A DNA stretch of 64,000 nt, taken from contig NC_079977.1 in assembly GCF_029852145.1 (NCBI RefSeq), positions 17,920,781 to 17,984,780 of the forward strand. Direction: 5' to 3'. The notes beneath the pieces were generated by a model, which saw nothing but the letters and a program-made list of their open reading frames with translations, did not search any database and had not been told where the DNA came from. The stretch comes from Microplitis mediator. Lineage: Eukaryota > Arthropoda > Insecta > Hymenoptera > Braconidae. The position numbers and the translations under genes were made by a program. Below are positions 33,727 to 44,800 of this stretch, in pieces. Every line of letters begins with the position of its first letter. Within the stretch, counting starts at the first letter, position 1.

Positions 33727-34649
33727 TGATGAGGAGTTTAAAATTACTAAATATTTTAGAATGGTACATTACTGGTGATTGCATGTGAATCGTAAAAATT
33801 ACAATATTTTTTTAGCATGATAATAAATTTATTTCGTGCGTTTTTGTGAAGAAATTATCAATTTTAGATGAAAAGTGTACAGACACTTAATTGTAAGAAA
33901 CTAAATACTCAACCAAAAAAACAATCACCAGTTTATGGATATTTTTAATGTTTATGGAGTTATTTCGAGTTTAAAGCAGCTGCTTCAAATTTTTGAAATT
34001 ATTATTTGACAAAAATCTTCGAATGCTTCGAGAGTTTAGATTTCTGATTTAAAATAAAATTGCGATAAAATTTTTTTGTATAGCATTCAATTACCTGCAA
34101 TATTATATGCGATGTTAGATAATTTGATACTTACGTTTACGTTTTCATATAACTGCCTACAAACGAACATGTTAAGAAAAGTTTTCTGATTTAAGTTTTT
34201 TCAAATGATGTCTTTACAATTAAGTTTTTATTAATTAATCAATACACTCAATACATGGAAATCGCAAATTTATAATTGTTAATAACAAACAACACGACAT
34301 TTATTTCACTTTCAACTTTTAAGCAGCGGTTTAATATTTTTCAAGTTTAAATCCATTATCTAACTTTGAGTTTCTAGAGATTTGAAAGTCTATTTGAAGA
34401 AAAAAGTTGAATTAACATTTTTTGGATTTTATTTTATGCTTTGCGGAAAAATGAGAGTTGTATTTTAGATATCATTAATACTTATTAAGATATTTGAGAG
34501 TTTAAATTATTATTCAATTAGTCACCAAAACTTTCAGATGACACCTTCTTTGAATATCATCAAGTGCAATTATCAAATCCACATCAACCAATCAGTGAAT
34601 ACTAATTACGGATTTACTACTAATTTGATACTTGGTTTCGAGATAAAAA
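33727..34649. other. Intergenic DNA 3' of the ionotropic receptor gene
   Basis: AT-rich, with no feature recognised. It should include the receptor's 3' UTR on the minus strand. Confidence 0.45.
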
Positions 34650-37074
34650 TCACTCACGGCTATTGAGAAGAACCATTCGCCCAGGAAAGAAAACGATTCT
34701 CGGTTGCGATCGCAATGACTTTTTATTCCCAAACCGTCGCCTTATCAGAACTTGTTTGCGAAGTTTTGAATATTTATAAAAGAGCAGTTCGATTGCAAAA
34801 ATGAATACACTCCACAGTAGAATCACCCCAGTGATCATGTAACTGAACACCAAATTATCAAAGTCAATCTGCTCATACTTTTCCTTTTCTTGAAGTCTAC
34901 TAATTTTCTTTAATTTCTTTGAATAATCTTTGTTCGGTTTGTCATTAAAATAGTAAGCTAAACCTGTTTCCACGGATAGTGCACCCATTTTATCGACTCT
35001 ATCTTTCAACGGCCAATCCTTCCTGGTCCAGTATACGAAATATTTTCTAAATATGACATCTTTCGAAATATATAAATTTTTTAATTTTAAAGCGGAATTT
35101 AATTGAGACGTCTTTATACCGATACATGCAACAGTCGAATTATTCTGAGCTTCATATTCGCATTTCTTAAGATCTAGAATACTCAATGGATGTAAATATT
35201 TTCTGTCCTCATCAGTAACCCACAACTTTTCATTGATCATATCATTCAGTAAAAGTGAATGATAATAAACGTGGTATTTATTGTCTCGGAGATCTTTCAG
35301 CGACTCGACGTTACGTCGGATTGGTTTTGACAACATTGCGGATATTTGCCCCTGAAACTCGGGCATTATTATGAATATGAATAGAAATCCGGAGAAGTAA
35401 ATGATTCTCATGGATAAGCGATCCATTGGAGACATAACTCCCATATTAGCCAACATTCTCACCACGTCCATAATACTCTCACTAACCCTGAACGTATTAT
35501 TAATTAATATGACCACTAATATCAATAACAGAAAAACGATTGAAAGAATAATGAATTGTAAATTGTAAGTTATTTCGCTGATCACCGTCAAGTAATTCGA
35601 CTTTCTAGTCAATATTGAATATTCATATAAAGTATATTGTTCCATAATATCTGTAAACTGATAATTAGTGTCTGCTAATTGCACTAACTTATCGTGGGCA
35701 TCATACTTTTTTCGTACTAACTCTTCAATGTAACCGTTATTCATAACTTCGTTGGAAAAACCTTGTTCCGAGAAGTGAACTGAATATGTTGCATTAATGT
35801 ACGGGATTAATGTGTATAATGTTGTTAATTTTTTATTCGTCATCGTTTTCATATAATTCTTTTTCTCAATTTCTTTTTTATCCAAAGTCATATTTGGAAA
35901 TTGCTCAAGAGATACTGTTTTTATTTTATGGCGGCCTAAATTTTTCGTTTTGTCAAAAATTATATCCTGACATATATTTTTACCTGTAACTAGATATATA
36001 AAAACTGTCATACAAAGAGGTTTGCGAATCGTGTTCGAATCGAATTGAATCAAATGTTCCTTTTTTAGCAAGACTTGAATTATGGAATAAAATATTACAA
36101 TTTCTAGTCGTTTAAAAGGAAATTTGTGAGTTATTCGGAAATTTTCAAATAAATATGAGAGTTAACTTGCGAATAATTCGAATTATACGATTTGTAGTTC
36201 GAATCGAACAGTTCAATTGATACGAATGATTCACAAGTTTGAACTATTCGCACGCCCCTAATAAATACATATGTAAATATGTGAGTTTGAAAAAAGTCTG
36301 AAATATATAAAACGCAAGTGTTTTGAAAACAAATAAATACCTTTTGAATATTTTAGATTATAGAATGTCCACTTCTCGTCAGCTTTATCTACAAATACGT
36401 GGCTGGCATCAAGTTGGACCCACGGTGAGGGAGCGTAATTTGTGAAAGGATTTAAGGTGTAAACAATTGTCGAATCTCTGTCATGGTTATAACACAAGTA
36501 ATACGCAGATAATAAACCATATTCCCGTAGCATTCCTAGTACGGGTTGAGCATTCATACATCGAGAATCTTTCGTAGTGTCGAGAACAAAAAACGGAGAC
36601 TTGATACTCCAGATTTTTGATTTCCTTAACTCTTCAATAAGCGCTGTCAGTTTTAGAAACGATTTAAACAAAAGGACATACGTCGGATAAGCAGGAATAT
36701 ACCCTTCGATCTTCGTTGGCTTGAAATGCTCGTTAATGATAATGAACGACGATTTTATATTATTAATATCAGGTGGATTTTTTACTTCGTCATCGACATT
36801 AATCAAGTCAGCACTTATTATAATTGGATTTGAATTATTTGTAAAACATTTCTCCACTATTTTTCTCTATTGATAACAATAAATAATTTGTTAATTAATC
36901 GTTAATTAGAAATAAATTTTAAAAAATTAAATTAATAATAGAAATTACCGCATGGCTAATGAAACGTTTTGATGAATCTTCTTCTGGTGAAGACGCGTTA
37001 ATTTTTATATTACTGCACGTAACATTGACAATAAATAAACAATAACAAAATAATATTATTTTATTACACCTCAT
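34650..37074 (-). CDS. Divergent ionotropic receptor (IR), complete three-exon gene
   Basis: Minus-strand exons: 36949-37074 (ATG, 42 codons), 36341-36866, and 34650-36073 (stop). The joins are HA|RKIVEKC and NLKYSK|VLLKK, both with GT/AG borders (GCG|GTAATT...AATAG|AGA; AAAG|GTATTT...TTCAAG|TC). Neither downstream exon has its own ATG. The product has 691 residues, normal for IRs. It has an N-terminal signal peptide (MRCNKIILFC...), an extracellular N-terminal half, a first membrane helix at about 390-410, a ligand-gated-channel-like segment RIIYFSGFLFIFIIMPEFQG at about 440-460, an S2 region, and a last helix at about 628-651. Such proteins are ligand-gated cation channels for odour, taste or humidity in sensory neurons. 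It is too divergent to assign to an IR group. Confidence 0.85.
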
Positions 37075-38691
37075 TATTCTGACAGAATAACGCCACAATA
37101 TTCAATGACTTTAATCTCTATTGAAGACAATCAAACTAAATATAATTTAAATTATTAATCTTATATTTTCATTTCAAACAATAAATTTCCTAGACTTATT
37201 TTGATGGAGAATTTTTCAAGTACGTCCGTATGCTGCGTTAGCAAAATAACTACTGGCTTCGCAAGGGATCACAAATTATAAAACCACAAAATGTCTCTAT
37301 GACAACTGTCGTTGCTGCAAAAATATATTTTTTACGACAATCTACCGTGACGAATTATCTATATTTGCTGTTATCTAAAGGCATCTTTATGTCCTTCTAC
37401 TAATTGTTCTATGGACTCAGGCAATCAAGCGCTTGCAAAGTGTGTACCTATCTGTTTGTAACCAATTAAGTCACCCAACAACTGATTCAATCTTTCAAGG
37501 TTCACGTCAAGGATGCATTGGAAAAATATGTATATATATTTGGAACCATAACAGTGATATCGATTTTTAAATTTTAAATAAAACTATTGATGTTTTCAAA
37601 TAACACGAAAGTACTCGACACAATTTTACTGGTACACATCAGCCACATTTCATTTTAAATATTTTAATTGACTTAGGTGATCATACGAAAAAATTAGCAC
37701 CGATTCCTTCCTTGCTACTCAAATATCTCCTTCGACTTGTGGATATCGCTGCAAGACGCAGTTCTGTATGGAGGTGAAAAGATTTATCAAAGAATTAATT
37801 TTTGATCCTCACTTCGAGTGTGTTCATTTTGATTACTCGAATTGATTAATCAGCACAAAAAGTCTATTGTAGTCGATTTTTGAACGGAAATTAATATGCA
37901 GTAGCATTCAAATATTTTTTATCCAAAATTTCCAAAAATTCTGACTTTGAAAAGGAGATATAAAAATTCGTATTTTCTGATCAATGACCTCTCAAACGAG
38001 TACCCACAGCCTTATTTTTAAATAATTTTTTTCCATACAAAATATTTTTGAAAATATAAAAATTTTCTAAAAAAAAATTCTTATTGTTAGTCTCCATTCT
38101 ATTTCCTTTCAAAAGAGTACCAATGACCCTACACTCCCATAAAATTCATTGATTAAATAAAACGCAATTAATAATCATAATTACACGTAATAATTATTAT
38201 TGTCAATTAGTCATCATATATATTATATATATATATAAATACATGTAAATATCTACAGTACACTAAAGCTATTTTAAAATATTAATAAAAATAAAAATAA
38301 TAAAATATTTTTAAAAATAATTGGTCCCGTAATTATAAAATTAATTATAAGCGTATAATTAAATTCAAATACATCCGATTATTTTCCGATGCTCGACGAT
38401 CTCCAAATCTGTGGAAAAAAAAATTTTATTTTAATAGAAATTAAAAGAAAAAATTTTCAATTAATAAGCAAACAAATAATTAATTAATTAATTAAAAACC
38501 TTTTTATGCCTACTATTAGTCGATTAGTCTGACGATGCGTTAGTTCGCTAGATGATTAAATTGTTTTTTTTTTTTTTTAAATTAATTATTATTATTATTG
38601 ATGTAGATGATTGCGGCTATGGCTACAAAAGCAAGAGCTGATATTTAAAAAAAAAATTAATTAATAATAAATGAATGTATTATTAATGAAA
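37075..38691. other. Intergenic DNA between the IR gene and the liprin-beta 3' end
   Basis: 37075-37900 is unremarkable. It would contain the IR promoter (minus strand). 37998 carries GAGTACCCACA and about 38115 GAGTACCAATGACC, outliers of the intronic repeat family described below. 38210-38690 is AT-rich and should include the liprin-beta 3' UTR. Confidence 0.5.
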
Positions 38692-38853
38692 TTAAATCGA
38701 AGGCGAGTTTAGATTAGGGCTTGCTGTTGCCGATGAATTATTCGAAGTCGGTGTACCTGGTGGCGAAGTCTCTAGAGGGCAGACTAAGTTCGCGTAGTCA
38801 ACTTCACTTTTGCTCTTTTTTCGCTTAAGAGTAAACTGTGACTTTTTGGCGAC
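38692..38853 (-). CDS. Liprin-beta last coding exon
   Basis: Acceptor AATTTAAG|GTCGCC. It encodes VAKKSQFTLKRKKSKSEVDY, then VCPLETSPP, then a Ser/Pro/Asn tail and TAA at 38692. VCPLE matches the conserved VCPME of liprin-beta C-termini. Confidence 0.85.
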   Translation of the reverse strand, partial: VAKKSQFTLKRKKSKSEVDYANLVCPLETSPPGTPTSNNSSATASPNLNSPSI

Positions 38854-41800
38854 CTTAAATTGAAAAAAAAAATTCTGTAGTTAATTTCAGAGGGTGGGAA
38901 TTCGGGATATGTTTTGGAATAACTGATGGTACTGGTGGATTCTTAGTACGATTTCCGGTGGAAAGAGTACCCACAAGGCTATGTTTATAAAAATTTTTTT
39001 CCAAAATTAAAAATTTAGAAATTTTTGATTTTTGTAAAATGCTAATTTTCCATGGATTTTGTAGTTAATTTCCTCTTAAATGAGTACCCACAAGCCTATA
39101 TTTAGAACAAGTGATTTTTCTCATAATTTTGAATTTTGGAAATTTTTTTTTCTCTCAAGTTTGAACTCGATACTGAATTCTTTGATGGATTTCCTCTGGA
39201 ACGAGTACCCACAAGCCTATATTTGAAACAAGTGACTTTTTTCAAAATTTTGAATTTCGTAAATTTCATCCTTTTTCCAAATTTGAAATCATTGCCGAAT
39301 TCACAAGAAAATTTCCTCTGGAAAGAGTACCCACAAGCCCATACTTTAAACACGTGATACTTTTAAAAATTTTGAATTGTAAAAATTTATTTTTTTCTTC
39401 AAAATGAAAGTCATTATTGAATTCTTTGAAAAAATACTTTTGAAAAGAGTACCCACAAGGTAACATTTCCATGGGATTAATTTAATCATTTTAGAAAATT
39501 AATTACCTTCAATCTCGCAGTTAAAGTCAAAGGTACGAAACCCAGAGTATTTTCCATTTCTCTTTTATGCTGTACCACATCACGGCCAAGAATTTCATTA
39601 AAATGAGTAGTAAGATGTCGTCTCAAAAGCGTCTTAGATGGCGGTATACTCAAAATAGCTGCCAATAATTCAGTAGTGAAACGTCCTTCGTGGACAATTA
39701 GCCCACCGTGTACACCAGAGCCTCGTAAATTAGGTGCGTATTCAGCCAAGTCGACGACCCTGAGCCATTCCATCACTCGATGGTTCGTCCAAAACGCAAT
39801 ATTTGAACCATCAGCGCCATCGCCCGACAATGATCTGCGCTCTAAATTATCGAACTCGAAATTTAATTCACGGAGAACTTGGATACCGCGTCTTAGACTC
39901 GCGGCGTGTAGTTGAGCTGTGACACCGAGATTCAATAAATCTTCGGTAGTCAATCGATGCAACACGCGACCATCGACTTTGGCATTTTGAAACGACTCTT
40001 TGTGTTGCGGCAAACCGATGTCATCTAACCAACGTAAAACTGCTGAATTATCCATCTAAAAAAAAATTTTTTTTAATTTTTCTTCCTGAGGTATCGAATT
40101 TCGATTCGAGATATCGATTCATCGATTTTTGATTTGATATATCGAAAGGTATAATTTGATAATTTAAGTAGTGAATTTTAATCATTAAAGTTTTAGATCA
40201 ATTCTCGAATCGAATTTCGATATATCGATTTAACAATTTGATACTCAATGTATCGATGTTCGATACTGCGATATCTCAAATCGATATTTTCAGTATCAAT
40301 ACATTGATTTCGTATTCGATATATTACATATCGAATCATTGAATCGATTTATGACATATCAATGAAATTAATCGATTTATGACATATCGACTGGATTATT
40401 CGATTTTAAGCGATTTATAATACATCGATGAAATTAATCGATTCATTATAAATCAATTTTGTTAATCAACTTGTGATAGGTCGATTTATGATATATCGAT
40501 GCACTCTAATCGATTCATGGTATATAGACTAGAATACTCGATAATGATATGTCAATATGATTTAATCGATTTGTGAGGTATCGATTACAATCCTCGATTT
40601 AAGATATATCGATTCAGTTCGTTCAATTTATGAGTCATCTATTTAATAAATCGATTATCGATACATCCATTTATAGAATCGATATTTTATCATCCAATTT
40701 AGTAAATTCATCATTGATATCTCGAATCGATTTATGATCAAAAATCGATTCGTGAGCTATCGATTAGAATAATCGAATTAAGATATATCGATTCAGTTCG
40801 ATAAATTTATGAGTCATCAATATAATAAATCGTTTTTTGATACATCGATTTAATTAATCGATCCATATTGTATCGATTTATAAAATCGATATTTTACCAA
40901 CCGATTTAGCAAATTCATAATCGATATCTCGAATCGATTTATGATCAAAAATCGATGTGTGAGGTATCGATTAGAATAATCGATTTAAGATATATCGATT
41001 CAGTTCGATACATTTATGAGACATCAATTTAATAAATCGATTTTTGATACATCGATTTAATTAATCGATCCAGATTGTATCGATTTATAAAATCGATATT
41101 TTACCAACCGATTTAGTAAATTCATAATCGATATCTCGAATCGATTTATGATCAAAAATCGATGTGTGAGGTATCGATTAGAATAATCGATTTAAGATAT
41201 ATCGATTCAGTTCGATACATTTATGAGACATCAATTTAATAAATCGATTTTTGATACATCGATTTAATTCATCGATCCATGTTGTATCGATTTATAAAAT
41301 CGATATTTTATCAACCGATTTAGTAAATTCATAATCGATATCTCGAATCGATTTATGATCAATAATCGATGTATTAAATCGATCGAAAAAAATCAGACTT
41401 GGAATAATATAAAATTAAAGTTTTCTTACTTTATCAGAACCTAAAAATCCGACGCCATTACATCGTTCACATTCGATAGCATACATTAATTTTTTTCTAT
41501 GCAACGTATTTTTAATATCCAACTCTTTTTCGATCTGATGAGGCGTCGAGTCCAATAATTTAGTGCCAGTGGCTCCCCATCGTCTCAATTCACTAGAATA
41601 ACACTCTAACCCCAATTGCGCAAGCCAGTACTCGATTTCTTCCATCGATAAATCTTTCAACGACTTCGATATCGATGAAATCGTTTCTATTTCCTCTTGT
41701 TTATTATGGTTGTAATATTGTTGTTCTTCTTGCTGTAATTGTTGTCGTAGTTTTTGTTTTTGTGGTGAACTTATCGTTGACTCATTCATTATTATTTTGT

Positions 41801-44800
41801 CTTCTTCGGCTACAATAATTTTTACGTTTAGTTCCTTAATTATTATTGTCAATAATTATAAAACATAAAAATAAGAACAACAATCAAATGCAATGCGGTT
41901 AATAACAAAATTTTTTAGTCTTCGATAGGATTTTCAAGTTATTTGAACGATTTTAGTCCTGGAAAATGATTTTCAAGTCATTTGGAGCAGATCTCAATTT
42001 ACGTGTACGGATGTACGAATATACGGATTTCTTATATCTCGCGATCTAATCAATTAATTTGATTAATTTTCGCGGCAATTTAAAAAGTTAATCGATCTTG
42101 AGAACCCTGAAAATTTTCGAATCGATCGACCGAGACCATTTCGAATTATATGAAAAATGAAATTTTGAAAAAAAAAAAATCTGATAGATGTTACGATTTA
42201 GAAAATCAATTTTACTCTTATTAGGTAATTTCAAATCACAGAAAATTTTTTTAAGAATTTCAGAGCAAATATAAATTTCCGTGTACGGATGTACGAATGT
42301 ACGGATTTCTTATATCTCGTGATCTAATTATCCGATTGGATTAATTTTTGCGACAGTTTGAAAAGTTAATCGATCTTGATAACCCTGACAATTTTCAAAT
42401 CAATCGATTAAAAAATTTTCGAATTATTAAAAAATCAAAATTTTGAAAAAAAAAATTCTTCAATTATTTTTTAAAAAAATAATTCGCGGTTTATTTGAAT
42501 AAAGTTTAGGCTTTACAAGATAAATTTTACTTTGATTATATTATTTTGAGTCCTAAAAAAATTTTCAAGAATATTGGAGCAAATTTCAATTTCCGTGTAC
42601 GGATGTTCGAATGTACGGATTTCTTATATCTCGCGATCTAATCAATTAACTTGATTAATTTTCGCGGCAATTTAAAAAGTTAATCGATCTTGAGAACCCT
42701 GAAAATTTTCGAATCGATCGATCGAGACCATTTCGAATTATATGAAAAATGAAATTTAAAAAAAAAAAATCTGATAGATGTTACGATTTAGAAAACCAAT
42801 TTTACTCTTATTAGGTAATTTCAAATCACAGAAAATTTTTTTAAGAATTTCAGAGCAAATATAAATTTCCGTGTACGGATGTACGAATGTACGGATTTCT
42901 TATATCTCGTGATCTAATTATCCGATTGGATTGATTTTTGCGACAGTTTGAAAAGTTAATCGATCTTGATAACCCTGTCAATTTTCAAATCAATCGATTA
43001 AAAAATTTTCGAATTATTTAAAAATTAAAGTTTTGAAAAAAACGAATTCTTTAATTATTTTTAAAAAAATAATTCACAGATTAATTGAATAAATTTTAGG
43101 CTTTATAAGATAAATTTCACTTTAATTACATTATTTTAAGCCCTAAAAAAATTTTCAAGAATATTGGAGCAAATTTCAATTTCCGTGTACGGATGTTCGA
43201 ATGTACGGATTCTTGATAACTCGCGATGTAATCAACCGATTTAAAAAATTCTCGCGGCATCAAAAGGAGCTAATAAATCTCCACAGCTCCCCACATTTTA
43301 AAATAAATCATTCAAGTATTTTTTTATTATCCATCTCAAGATAAAAAGAAAATTATTTCATCCGATTATGATTTTTTTCAGCGGTTTCATTTAAGCAACG
43401 TGCAGATGCAATTGTAGTTAGCGTATTTAGAGATTTTAGAGGAAATTGTTAAAATAAACAAGGCAATAAAACAATTTCATTCTTCTTTTAAAATTGCATT
43501 AAAAAAAAAAAAAACCTAAATGTGGAGCGGACAAACATCTTGATGAGATAATTCCTCTCACGTTGGCGGGTGGCGATACTAATTGAGATTGTAAGTGAAT
43601 TTGTGATTGCGATAACAAACCAGGGTTATAAATAATTGTTGGTAAATTTGATTGAGATTGCGATTGGGGTGTCGATGGAGATGAAGATAATTTCTTACCA
43701 AAGGCGACACCTTTTTTTGGTACCGTCGGCGGACGTGGTAAGCTACTGTATTGTCCTGTGTGCCGACTAAATTTTTCACCCTATTGTAATTTTAATTTAT
43801 TAAATTTATATTAAATGGTAATTAATCAATTTTATTTTTAAATAATTTATCACTACGTACGTTAGCAATTGAAGCAGCATTACGTAGTGTCATATTTTCG
43901 TGCTCTAGATTTGCTTGTTTCAACTTCATTTCTGATAATGAGGTTAATAATTCAAGCTTTTGAGTTTCTAACGCACTTTTTGATAATATTTCCTGAAAAA
44001 ATAAAAATTAATTCGATCATTTGTTAATTTTTTAATTCTTTTTATTCGACAAAAAATTTGAAAATAAGGTTTTCAATTTTTTTTGGAACATTGAATAGAT
44101 TAGTGAATTGTACAGACAATTTCTGAAAGAAAGAGTACCCACAAGGCTATGTTTTGAATAAGTGATTTTTTTGAAATTTAAAAATTTTTAATTTTTGAAT
44201 TTTTTAAAAAATAAAAATTTTCATGGAATCCCGTAGTAAATTTTCTTTAAAATGAGTACCCACAAGCCGCCACTTTGAAGAAGTTATTGTTCATTTTTTT
44301 ATTATTTAAAAAAATTGAAAAAAAGGCTTTCAATGTTTTTTGGAAACTCGATTGTACTGGTGAATTCTAGAGACGATTTTTGAAAGAAAGAGTACCCACA
44401 AGACTATGTTTTGAATAAGTGGTTTTGTTGAATTTTGAAAATTTTGAATTTTTTTAAAAATAAATTTTCTATGGAATTCGTTAGTAAATTTCCTTTAAAA
44501 TAAGTACCCACAAGCCGCCATTGTTAAGAAGTCATTGTTCATTTTTTTTATTATACAAAAAAATTGAAAAACAGGTTTTCAATTTTTTTTAGAAAATTGA
44601 TTAGACTAGTGAATTCTAGAGACGATTTCTGAAAGAAAGAGTACCCACAAGACTATGTTTTGAATATGTGACTTTTTTTGAATTAAAAAATTTTTAATTT
44701 TTGAATTGTTTTAAAAATAAAAATTTTCATGGAATTCTTTGGTAAATTTCCTCTGAAATGAGTACCCACATGCCGCCATTTTGAAATAGTCATTTTTTAT

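Noticed and set aside
39136..39472. ORFs with repeated YPQAH/GYSF words
   Set aside because: Frames of the GAGTACCCACA intronic array.
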